Shown: piece after piece, positions 1 through 5,584 of the stretch
Layout: every line of letters begins with the position of its first letter
Position numbering within the stretch: position 1 is the stretch's first letter
DNA from: an uncultured bacterium
GTDB lineage: Bacteria; Patescibacteriota; Minisyncoccia; Phycocordibacterales; PALSA-1337
NCBI GenBank assembly: GCA_903868845.1
Contig: CAIPWS010000123.1
Coordinates: forward strand, 1-5,584
Direction: 5' to 3'
DNA: 5,584 nucleotides
The notes under the pieces: generated by a model
The model's database searches: none
Seen by the model: the letters and a program-made list of their open reading frames with translations, nothing else
What the model was told of the DNA's origin: nothing
Translations under genes and position numbers: made by a program

Positions 1-2889
1 CTGACCAGAAATATAAAGTCCAAGCAATTCTTTTTCCCAAGTGAGTTTGTCTTTCATATCAGCCTTCGGAACATCAACCATAGTCAATGATGGCACACTG
101 GATGTGTCTGCCATCATTCCAAAAAGAGAATCTTGATCTGCGTGCTTGGTGGCGCCTTCTTTGTTGTATTCGAGTAAGAGATCAATGTTGCCGAGCATGA
201 TACCGCGATCCTCACCGAAACAGTCTAGAGCACCAGCTTTGATCAGAGATTCCAAGGATTTTTTGTTAAGATTGCGATCTTTCACTCTGTCTAGGAAATC
301 TACAAGGGACTTGTATTTACCGCCACGTTTGCGCTCATCGATGATTGCAGTAGAAATACCTTGACCGAAATTTTTGATCGTGACCAATCCGAAACGTATA
401 CGTTTGAGTGCGGTACTTCCAACAGCTTGAGAAGATTCGCTGTCTTTCACCACAGTAAATTGACTGTAACTTTCATTTACATCAGGTGGAAGTACAGGGA
501 TATTCATACGCTTACATTCGGCAATAGTCTCGGCAACTTTATCTGTGTCGCCGGACTCACTGGACAAAACTGCAGACAAATATATCTCTGGAAAATGAGC
601 CTTAAGATAGGCCGTAATATAGGCTATGCGACCATAAGAAACGGAGTGAGCTTTGTTGAAACCATAAGCAGCAAATGGCTCAATCCATTTCCAAACTTCT
701 TTTGATTTTTTCTCTGACCATTTACTGTGTTTGATACAACCTTGAATGAAATTTTCTTTCTGCTTTGCCATTTCCTCAGGAATTTTTTTACCGACGGCCT
801 TGCGGAATTTGTCCACATCTCCCCAGCTATATCCGGCAATATCGTGCGCCATTATCAAGAGATCATCTTGATAGACCAAGATTCCGTAAGTTTTTTTGAG
901 AATGTTTTCAAGCATCGGATCCAAATATTTGATCAATGATGGGTCATGTTTTCTTGCGATATAGTCGGGGATAAAACCTATTGGTCCAGGACGATAAAGT
1001 GCCACCATAGCATTGATATCGTGGATAGTTGATGGTCGAAGATCCTTCAAGAACTTCGTCATACCATCACCGTTTAGCTGGAATAAGTCCGCGGTCTCAC
1101 CACGAGCAAGCATTTCAAAAGTAGTTTTGTCGTCTACTGGGATCGTGTCAGTTTCTAGAGTGACACCATCGATTTTGCGGATGCGTTCTATTGCGTCAGC
1201 TATGATCGTCAAGTTCTTCAAACCCAAAAAGTCGAATTTGAGAAGACCAGCTTCTTCAATAGAATACATATCATACTGAGTGATTATTTTTCCTTCACCC
1301 TTCGGATCGAACTGAAGTGGAGTATAGTCGGTCAAAGCTGTAGGAGATATGACGACACCAGCCGCATGAACTCCGATATGTCTTGCACAACCCTCAATCT
1401 TCTTTGCCATGTCGATGATGCGATGAGTATCTTCTTCTTGATCATAAGCAGCTTTCAGCTCAGCAGTTTCTTCGAGAGCGCGCTCAATAGTCATGGGGAA
1501 TCCTTGTGAACCCATAGGTATCAGTTTTGAAATACGATCTCCGACAGCGTAGTCAAATCCCATTGCGCGAGCAACATCACGAACAGCACCACGTGCCGCC
1601 ATGGTTCCAAATGTTCCTATCTGTGCAACCTTGTCAGCGCCATATTTCCCGCGGACATAGTCGATGACCTCGTCACGTCTATTATCGGCATAGTCCATAT
1701 CGATATCGGGAGCAGACGGACGATCTGGGTTCAAGAAACGTTCAAAAGGAATCTCATATTCAATAGGGTTTATATTTGTAATTCCAGCCAAGAATGTGAC
1801 CATGGATCCAGAAACCGAACCTCTGATGTTGCTCAAAATACCATTTTCTCTAGCGAAACGAAGCATGTCTGCCACCACTAGGAAGTATGGTGAATAACCT
1901 TTGTCGCTTATAACCTTCAGCTCATATTCTGCACGTTTGATGATATCCTCAGACTTCGGAACACCACGTCGCTCAAATCCTTCATAGACGATACGTCTAA
2001 GTTCTTCATTTGGTGAGAGTCCACTTTCGACAGTGAGAGCGGGGAAGACCCATTTTCCAAGAACAAGCTCGAGGTTGCATGATGCTGTTATCTTCGCTGT
2101 ATTTTCCAAAGCTTCTGGCATATCGTGGAAAAGTTCTGTTGCTCTTTCGCCAGCGATAAAAGAAAAATCATCCTCATCGCTGTCAGATATTTTTTCAGAA
2201 GCGTCAGTGTGTGAATTCACACGTACCAGAGTCTCGCGAGCAAATCTATCTTCTGGTTTTATATAATAAACGTCATGAGCCCCCATGATTGGAATATTTT
2301 GTGATCGAGCAAAATCAGCCAAAGTCTTCATGTTGGCTTCATGATTTTCGATCTCTGGGTGACGAGTGATCTCGATGTAGAGTCGTGTGTCAAATATTTT
2401 TTTATAAAATGTAGCCACTTCGCGAGCTTTGTCTTGGTTACGACCTTTCAGCGACTGGGCTATTTCTCCAGAAAACGAAGGTGAAATGGCTATGAGGCCT
2501 TCATTATATTTTTCAATAAGTTCACGATCTAGACGAGGTTTATAATAAAAACCCTCCAGATGAGAAAGTGTAACGAGTTGTACGAGGTTTTTGTAGCCAG
2601 TTTCATTTTGTGCGAGCAGAACCAAACGAGTTCGACGATTGTCTATACCAGCTTGCATGTCTCTACGTGAACGCGCTGCTACATAGAAGTCTACGCCAAT
2701 GATAGGTTTGATTTCCTTCTTCTTACAGGCTTTGAAAAACTCGATAGCACCGTATAGGTTTCCGCTATCTGTCAGCGCCAAGGCTTTCATGCCATGCCTT
2801 TTGGCTTCTCCGACCAAATCATCTATCTTCGGCAAAGCTGCCAAAAGCGAATAGTGCGAATGAGTATGGAGGTGGGTAAATTCTGACAT
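1..2889 (-). CDS. dnaE: DNA polymerase III alpha subunit (DnaE), C-terminus cut by window edge
   Basis: Catalytic subunit of the replicative DNA polymerase (C-family), which extends primers at the fork. I read the minus frame from the ATG at 2889 to position 1: 963 codons without a stop. An N-terminal PHP domain starts with HLHTHSHYS (residues 6-14). The polymerase palm has RGSVSGS (356-362), the acidic cluster DIDMD (D395, D397, D399) and the third catalytic aspartate in KFDFLGL (D553). Further on are LYRPGPIGF, YQDD (673-676), GKKIPEEMAKQ and YGFNKAHS of the fingers region, then a helix-hairpin-helix-like segment near residues 860-895 (KSLESLIKAGALDCFG). The sequence ends in ELLGLYISGQ, so the OB-fold and clamp-binding tail lie outside. 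Several PHP metal ligands are replaced, so this domain is probably catalytically dead, while the polymerase site looks intact. Only a weak GAG precedes the start. The family identity is secure; the gene is divergent from everything to its right. Confidence 0.97.
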   Translation of the reverse strand, partial: MSEFTHLHTHSHYSLLAALPKIDDLVGEAKRHGMKALALTDSGNLYGAIEFFKACKKKEIKPIIGVDFYVAARSRRDMQAGIDNRRTRLVLLAQNETGYKNLVQLVTLSHLEGFYYKPRLDRELIEKYNEGLIAISPSFSGEIAQSLKGRNQDKAREVATFYKKIFDTRLYIEITRHPEIENHEANMKTLADFARSQNIPIMGAHDVYYIKPEDRFARETLVRVNSHTDASEKISDSDEDDFSFIAGERATELFHDMPEALENTAKITASCNLELVLGKWVFPALTVESGLSPNEELRRIVYEGFERRGVPKSEDIIKRAEYELKVISDKGYSPYFLVVADMLRFARENGILSNIRGSVSGSMVTFLAGITNINPIEYEIPFERFLNPDRPSAPDIDMDYADNRRDEVIDYVRGKYGADKVAQIGTFGTMAARGAVRDVARAMGFDYAVGDRISKLIPMGSQGFPMTIERALEETAELKAAYDQEEDTHRIIDMAKKIEGCARHIGVHAAGVVISPTALTDYTPLQFDPKGEGKIITQYDMYSIEEAGLLKFDFLGLKNLTIIADAIERIRKIDGVTLETDTIPVDDKTTFEMLARGETADLFQLNGDGMTKFLKDLRPSTIHDINAMVALYRPGPIGFIPDYIARKHDPSLIKYLDPMLENILKKTYGILVYQDDLLIMAHDIAGYSWGDVDKFRKAVGKKIPEEMAKQKENFIQGCIKHSKWSEKKSKEVWKWIEPFAAYGFNKAHSVSYGRIAYITAYLKAHFPEIYLSAVLSSESGDTDKVAETIAECKRMNIPVLPPDVNESYSQFTVVKDSESSQAVGSTALKRIRFGLVTIKNFGQGISTAIIDERKRGGKYKSLVDFLDRVKDRNLNKKSLESLIKAGALDCFGEDRGIMLGNIDLLLEYNKEGATKHADQDSLFGMMADTSSVPSLTMVDVPKADMKDKLTWEKELLGLYISGQ

Positions 2890-2917
2890 ATTTTTTAACT
2901 CGAAATATCGTATTTGA

Positions 2918-2947
2918 AGTATAACAAAACTTTTGAACAAGCGTCAT
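2918..2947 (-). promoter_or_regulatory. Extended -10 promoter for dnaE
   Basis: On the minus strand there is a TGTTATACT extended -10 element (hexamer 2918-2923, TG at 2925-2926). An ATGACG -35-like hexamer (2942-2947, four of six matches to TTGACA) lies 18 bp away. Transcription would start near 2911, giving a leader of roughly 22 nt before the dnaE ATG. The match is by eye only; the extended -10 is the stronger part. Confidence 0.5.
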
Positions 2948-2948
2948 G

Positions 2949-2976
2949 TTGACTTTGTTCATTTTTTGAGTAAAAG
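2949..2976 (+). promoter_or_regulatory. Candidate promoter for the 222-aa hypothetical gene
   Basis: TTGACT (2949-2954, five of six matches to the -35 consensus) is followed after 16 bp by TAAAAG (2971-2976, four of six matches to TATAAT). Transcription would begin near 2983, leaving a leader of about 25 nt that carries the Shine-Dalgarno site. The -10 match is only moderate. The -35 lies 1 bp from the -35 of the divergent dnaE promoter. Confidence 0.35.
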
Positions 2977-2992
2977 TACATGAGGATTAAAC

Positions 2993-2999
2993 AAAGGAG
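2993..2999 (+). promoter_or_regulatory. Shine-Dalgarno site (AAAGGAG)
   Basis: AAAGGAG ends 8 nt before the ATG at 3008, which is near-ideal spacing for 16S anti-SD pairing. It fixes the start of the hypothetical gene. It is also the only strong Shine-Dalgarno site among the four protein-gene starts in the window. Confidence 0.8.
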
Positions 3000-3007
3000 T
3001 CCAAAAC

Positions 3008-3676
3008 ATGGTATCAAAACCTGATGACCGAGTACCGTTGTTAGTGGGGGTTTCCGACTTTATGGATTGTCCGGGCTTGTTTGCTTACGGAATCTTTGGG
3101 TTGGGACGTGATCTGTATGCGAATCAGTTGACTGTGCCGAAGTTGTTGGGGTCTAATCTCTCCATTCTCCACGAGTTGGAGGAGGGAAAGATCCACTACG
3201 GTGTCATCGCTATCTCTGGAACGCATATTGGTCATGGAGTCGATGATGAGGTGGTGCACTTCTGGATCGACGCCGAACGAAGCTCGAGAGTTATCGGCGA
3301 GCAAAATGTCGATCTTGGGAACAAGCGGTACATCCGGTACTTCTTGCTTGCTGGCAAGGATCAGCAACCTGAGAAGGTGCATTCGCCGAGGTTCTTGGCA
3401 GCGCGAAACCTGAAGGTTTTTGTTCTTCAGGTGAAAAGTACATATGGGGCATTGCAAGTCCCATTCAGTATTCCGAAGCGCTTCAAGACATCGATAGCCA
3501 AGTTCGCGGTGGTCAATAGCCGTAGTGCTCATCACGAGGTGCTGTATTTGGAACTCGCACGGTATTCGGCGGAAGAAAAGTGGATGGACGGTCTTTTGGA
3601 AGATTTTTCACTTCTCGCCACACCCGTGCGTCATGTCGGCACATTACATGTGCACAAATCGATTGTTTCTGTGTGA
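3008..3676 (+). CDS. Hypothetical protein, 222 aa, family not recognised
   Basis: I do not recognise this protein. It is supported as a gene by a strong Shine-Dalgarno site 8 nt upstream, an uninterrupted 222-codon frame and a strong hairpin 15 nt after its TGA stop. There is no signal peptide and no convincing membrane helix. The most hydrophobic part is at residues 9-33, broken by D17, D20 and a lone cysteine (C21), and rich in glycine. The middle (residues 61-88) has alternating polar and hydrophobic residues with histidines at 63, 73, 76 and 84 next to D79/D80; a metal site is possible but unproven. The C-terminal half is basic and includes PFSIPKRFKTSIAKF. Composition differs from the neighbours: hand-counted lines give 48-57% GC, lysine is AAG in 10 of 13 codons, and TTG supplies 12 of 26 leucines. 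It may be acquired, or expressed under different codon selection. No function is assigned. Confidence 0.8.
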   Translation: MVSKPDDRVPLLVGVSDFMDCPGLFAYGIFGLGRDLYANQLTVPKLLGSNLSILHELEEGKIHYGVIAISGTHIGHGVDDEVVHFWIDAERSSRVIGEQNVDLGNKRYIRYFLLAGKDQQPEKVHSPRFLAARNLKVFVLQVKSTYGALQVPFSIPKRFKTSIAKFAVVNSRSAHHEVLYLELARYSAEEKWMDGLLEDFSLLATPVRHVGTLHVHKSIVSV

Positions 3677-3691
3677 TTATGGTTAACTTAC

Positions 3692-3720
3692 GTCGGGGCT
3701 GGTCAATGACCGGCCCCGAC
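3692..3720 (+). terminator. Strong GC-rich hairpin after the hypothetical gene
   Basis: GTCGGGGC (3692-3699) pairs with GCCCCGAC (3713-3720). It continues through a T-G wobble and three more pairs to a 12-bp stem with a 5-nt loop (CAATG, 3704-3708). It sits 15 nt after the stop codon, where a terminator is expected. The following ATTCCGTTTA is not a clean U-tract, so it may instead be a weak terminator or an mRNA 3'-end stabiliser. Confidence 0.55.
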
Positions 3721-3735
3721 ATTCCGTTTACGGGT

Positions 3736-3741
3736 TATAAT
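3736..3741 (+). promoter_or_regulatory. -10 box (TATAAT) placed for a leaderless rnhB mRNA
   Basis: A perfect TATAAT hexamer lies 6 nt before the ATG at 3748, so initiation at the usual distance would place the first transcribed base on that ATG. The -35 position would fall inside the 3' arm of the preceding hairpin and does not match the consensus. There is no extended TGn. The same spacing occurs in front of dnaG. Confidence 0.5.
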
Positions 3742-3747
3742 ATGGAA

Positions 3748-4431
3748 ATGAAAAAGCTGCCATCAAATACCAAAAGATTTGGTTCAAATGTCATAGTCGG
3801 CATCGATGAGGCTGGTCGAGGACCATTGGCTGGACCAGTTTCGGTGGGAGTTTTTGCTGTAAGTTCGGTTGCAGTTTTGCGTAAATTTCAAGGAGTAAAA
3901 GATTCAAAACAGCTTTCAGAAAAGCAAAGGGAGGAATGGATAAAAAAGATTAAAGATAAAAGTAAAAAGGCTCAGGAGATTGCCTATGCGGTTTCATTTT
4001 CTAGTGCGAAGATGATAGATAAACGCGGTATTAGTTTTGCAGTCCGATCTGCTATAAAGCGCGGACTGAAGAGACTTGAACGTGATGGATTTGTTGACGT
4101 TGGTGCGCAGATAAAACTAGATGGTTTACTGCATGCGCCTTCTAGATTTTTAAATCAAAAGACTATTATTAATGGAGACGCAACAGTCCCGATCATTGCT
4201 CTTGCATCGATATGCGCGAAAGTTTATCGTGATAGAAGAATGAAAAAGCTGGCAAAAAGATATCCTCAATACGCACTAGAAATTCATAAAGGTTATGGAA
4301 CAGCCGCTCATTATAAGGCCATAAAAAAGTTCGGAATATCTGATGTGCATCGCCGTAGTTATCTTAAAAATCTTGCTTCACATCATGTGGTCAGTAAGAA
4401 ATCAGTAGATGGACTTAAGGCCGAAAAATAG
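3748..4431 (+). CDS. rnhB: Ribonuclease HII (RnhB)
   Basis: Endonuclease that cuts RNA in RNA-DNA hybrids and nicks 5' of single ribonucleotides in DNA, which starts ribonucleotide excision repair; it is cytoplasmic. From the ATG at 3748 it is 227 aa, normal for the family. The hallmarks are in order: GIDEAGRGPLAGPV with catalytic D20 and E21 and the ribose-sensing GRG (23-25); KDSKQLSEKQRE; D125 in KLDG; D144 in NGDATVP; then ALASICAKVYRDR, HKGYGTAAHYKAIKKFG and the closing HRRSY. All four DEDD carboxylates are present. An in-frame ATG at 3742 would add only Met-Glu; I prefer 3748 because of the TATAAT spacing. The frame stays open upstream to 3580, but that part overlaps the hypothetical gene and crosses the hairpin, so it is not coding. 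A short lysine-rich tail follows the HRRSY motif. Lysine-rich, AAA-heavy codon use contrasts with the preceding gene. Confidence 0.95.
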   Translation: MKKLPSNTKRFGSNVIVGIDEAGRGPLAGPVSVGVFAVSSVAVLRKFQGVKDSKQLSEKQREEWIKKIKDKSKKAQEIAYAVSFSSAKMIDKRGISFAVRSAIKRGLKRLERDGFVDVGAQIKLDGLLHAPSRFLNQKTIINGDATVPIIALASICAKVYRDRRMKKLAKRYPQYALEIHKGYGTAAHYKAIKKFGISDVHRRSYLKNLASHHVVSKKSVDGLKAEK

Positions 4432-4438
4432 CTAAAAT
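4410..4438 (+). promoter_or_regulatory. Possible promoter for tRNA-Cys
   Basis: TGGACT (4410-4415, four of six matches to TTGACA) and TAAAAT (4433-4438, five of six matches to TATAAT) are separated by 17 bp, at the very end of rnhB. Initiation near 4445 would give a tRNA 5' leader of about 23 nt for RNase P to remove. Read-through from rnhB is the alternative. The match is weak. Confidence 0.3.
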
Positions 4439-4467
4439 GCTCTTGTTAGTTTGAAAAGTATTTATAT

Positions 4468-4539
4468 GGCCACGTAGACAAGTGGTAAGTCGACAGTCTG
4501 CAAAACTGTTATGCGTGGGTTCGATTCCCACCGTGGCCT
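4468..4539 (+). tRNA. tRNA-Cys (anticodon GCA)
   Basis: A complete cloverleaf folds by eye. The acceptor GGCCACG (4468-4474) pairs with CGTGGCC (4532-4538). The D arm is GAC/GTC (4477-4479 with 4489-4491) around a loop containing GG. The anticodon stem ACAGT/ACTGT (4493-4497 with 4505-4509) holds loop CTGCAAA, with GCA at 4500-4502. There is a 5-nt variable loop, and the T arm GTGGG/CCCAC (4515-4519 with 4527-4531) has loop TTCGATT. The discriminator at 4539 is T (U73), the main identity base for cysteinyl-tRNA synthetase. The next bases are CAG, so the 3' CCA is not encoded and must be added by a CCA-adding enzyme. It lies 36 nt after rnhB and 41 nt before dnaG. Confidence 0.96.
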
Positions 4540-4543
4540 CAGA

Positions 4544-4564
4544 AAAATGCACACCAAGCATTTT
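4544..4564 (+). terminator. Short AT-rich hairpin after tRNA-Cys
   Basis: AAAATGC (4544-4550) and GCATTTT (4558-4564) form a perfect 7-bp stem with a 7-nt loop (ACACCAA). It begins 4 nt after the tRNA discriminator base, and the 3' arm ends in four T. It could terminate the tRNA transcript, but the stem is weak and there is no separate U-tract. It ends 4 nt before the dnaG -10 box. Confidence 0.4.
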
Positions 4565-4568
4565 GCGC

Positions 4569-4574
4569 TATAAT
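4569..4574 (+). promoter_or_regulatory. -10 box (TATAAT) placed for a leaderless dnaG mRNA
   Basis: A perfect TATAAT lies 6 nt (AGCCTC) before the dnaG ATG at 4581, so the predicted first transcribed base is the A of the start codon. No -35-like hexamer is seen 16-18 bp upstream, where the AT-rich hairpin lies. There is no Shine-Dalgarno sequence in front of the ATG. Confidence 0.55.
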
Positions 4575-4580
4575 AGCCTC

Positions 4581-5584
4581 ATGAACCGTACTACTGTAGA
4601 ACTGATAAAAGAGCGACTGCCGATAGATGTGGTGATCGGCTCTTATGTGAAGCTGGATAAGGCTGGGAAGTCGTATAAGGCCAAGTGTCCATTTCATAAT
4701 GAGAAATCTCCGTCATTTTTCGTGTCTCCAGATCGTGGAGGATATTATTGCTTCGGATGTGGTGCGAAAGGCGATATTTTTTCTTTCGTTGAACAATTTG
4801 AAGGACTTGATTTTCGTGGAGCTCTGAAAATCCTTGCAGAAAAAGCAGGTGTTCCACTTGTTTATGACACCAAGGCCGATAGTGAGCGTGACAGACAATT
4901 TCAACTGATGGAACTTGCGGCATCATATTTCGAAGATCAATTTGCCAAATCAAAAGAGGCACAAGAATATGTGAAGAGTCGTGGTATTACATCTGAGACT
5001 CGCATAGAATTTCGTATCGGTTGGGCACCTGAAGGTTGGAGAAATCTGGCAACATATTTGAAGTCAAAGGGTTGGAGTGACACAATGATGGAGAAAGTAG
5101 GACTGGTGAAAAAGAAAGAAGACGGGCCTGAATTTTACGACAGATTTAGAGGTCGCGTAATGTTTCCAATAACTGACTCAAGTGGTCGAGTTATAGCTTT
5201 TACGGGTCGCATACTGAAAGACGACGGGAAGTCCGCGAAATATCTCAATAGTCCAGACACACCTCTATATGACAAATCTATGGTTCTCTATGGGCTTGAT
5301 AAAGCCAAAAGTGAGATTCGTCGCATGGGATATTCTATCTTCGTAGAAGGTCAGATGGACCTGGTTATGTCACATCAGGCGGGTATCAAGAACACTGTGG
5401 CGGCTTCAGGAACTGCGCTCGGTGATGAAGCTATAAATGAGCAGGGTATAGTTAGTAATCTAGGTCTAGTTCGCAGACTTTCGCCAAATGTCATCATTGC
5501 CTTCGATTCTGACTCAGCCGGTCGTAAGGCGGCTCTGAGAGCTTCCGGAATAGCACTTTCGCTTGGTATGGACGTGAAGATAGC
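4581..5584 (+). CDS. dnaG: DNA primase (DnaG), C-terminus cut by window edge
   Basis: Synthesises short RNA primers for replication and works with the replicative helicase. The first 334 codons are present. An N-terminal zinc-binding domain has CPFH (C36, H39) and CFGC (C57, C60), a CHC2-type site. It is followed by GDIFSFVEQFEGLDFRGAL. The RNA-polymerase core begins with the basic motif RFRGRVMFP (188-196) and continues through FTGRIL and KYLNSPDTPLY. The Toprim metal-binding residues are visible: E256 in VEGQMD (256-260 for EGQMD) and D309/D311 in AFDSDSAG. EGQMD replaces the more common EGYMD, a variant I associate with CPR primases. The helicase-binding C-terminal domain lies outside the window. 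The ATG at 4581 is chosen because the zinc motif sits at the normal distance and TATAAT lies 6 nt upstream. In many bacteria rpoD follows dnaG; that cannot be seen here. Confidence 0.97.
   Translation, partial: MNRTTVELIKERLPIDVVIGSYVKLDKAGKSYKAKCPFHNEKSPSFFVSPDRGGYYCFGCGAKGDIFSFVEQFEGLDFRGALKILAEKAGVPLVYDTKADSERDRQFQLMELAASYFEDQFAKSKEAQEYVKSRGITSETRIEFRIGWAPEGWRNLATYLKSKGWSDTMMEKVGLVKKKEDGPEFYDRFRGRVMFPITDSSGRVIAFTGRILKDDGKSAKYLNSPDTPLYDKSMVLYGLDKAKSEIRRMGYSIFVEGQMDLVMSHQAGIKNTVAASGTALGDEAINEQGIVSNLGLVRRLSPNVIIAFDSDSAGRKAALRASGIALSLGMDVKI

Noticed and set aside
2209..2222. Perfect 14-bp palindrome GTGTGAATTCACAC
   Set aside because: It lies inside dnaE coding sequence, far from any start. 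Seven-base arms of this kind can occur by chance in 5.6 kb, and no second copy was seen.
146..2266. Plus-strand frames of 70-114 codons within 146-2266
   Set aside because: All are antisense shadows of dnaE, which reads through continuously with conserved motifs on the minus strand.
3408..3432. 8-bp inverted repeat ACCTGAAG/CTTCAGGT with a 9-nt loop inside the hypothetical gene
   Set aside because: About one such repeat is expected by chance in a window of this size, and it lies mid-gene with no supporting context.
3041..3535. 164-codon minus-strand frame inside the hypothetical gene, containing CPIC
   Set aside because: It lies wholly antisense to a gene with a strong Shine-Dalgarno and terminal hairpin. 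It has no ribosome binding site before its ATG and no recognisable domain. GC-rich third positions in the real gene readily open such frames.
3580..3747. Upstream in-frame extension of rnhB
   Set aside because: It would overlap the end of the hypothetical gene and run through the hairpin. The added residues do not resemble RNase HII, whose conserved part begins just after the ATG at 3748.
4591..4962. Minus-strand frames of 123 and 63 codons
   Set aside because: They are antisense to the zinc-binding and early core region of dnaG, whose motifs are unambiguous.
1..5584. CRISPR array, insertion sequence, phage or defence genes
   Set aside because: No regularly spaced repeats, transposase-like frames, terminal inverted repeats or phage-like proteins were seen on either strand.

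Overview
The window looks like part of a chromosome from a Patescibacteria (CPR) bacterium, most likely of the Parcubacteria/Paceibacteria type. This is inferred from protein motifs by eye and was not checked by a search. DnaE carries a 'YQDD' sequence where most bacteria have 'YQEQ', together with 'GKKIPEEMAKQ'. DnaG has 'EGQMD' in its Toprim domain instead of 'EGYMD'. GC is moderate: about 40-45% in hand-counted lines of the conserved genes. Two genes appear to start without a leader or Shine-Dalgarno site. No in-frame TGA occurs inside the recognised genes, so the standard bacterial code fits.

Layout. Positions 1-2889 on the minus strand hold the first 963 codons of dnaE, the replicative DNA polymerase alpha subunit; the C-terminus lies off the left edge. 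A 118-bp divergent intergenic region (2890-3007) follows, with a good extended -10 promoter for dnaE and a weaker candidate for the rightward gene. Positions 3008-3676 (+) encode a 222-aa protein I do not recognise. It has a clear Shine-Dalgarno site, higher GC and different codon preferences from its neighbours, and is closed by a strong 12-bp hairpin. Then come rnhB (RNase HII, 3748-4431), tRNA-Cys(GCA) (4468-4539), a short AT-rich hairpin, and the first 334 codons of dnaG (primase, from 4581), which runs off the right edge.

How the parts relate. DnaE, DnaG and RNase HII all serve DNA replication: DnaG lays RNA primers, DnaE extends them, and RNase HII removes ribonucleotides left in DNA. 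They are not one operon, because dnaE is divergent and the rightward genes each seem to have their own promoter. rnhB and dnaG share a notable start architecture: a perfect TATAAT hexamer exactly 6 nt before an ATG, with no convincing Shine-Dalgarno, which predicts leaderless mRNAs. No mobile element, CRISPR array, defence system or other clearly new multi-gene system was found. The main unknown is the 222-aa protein.
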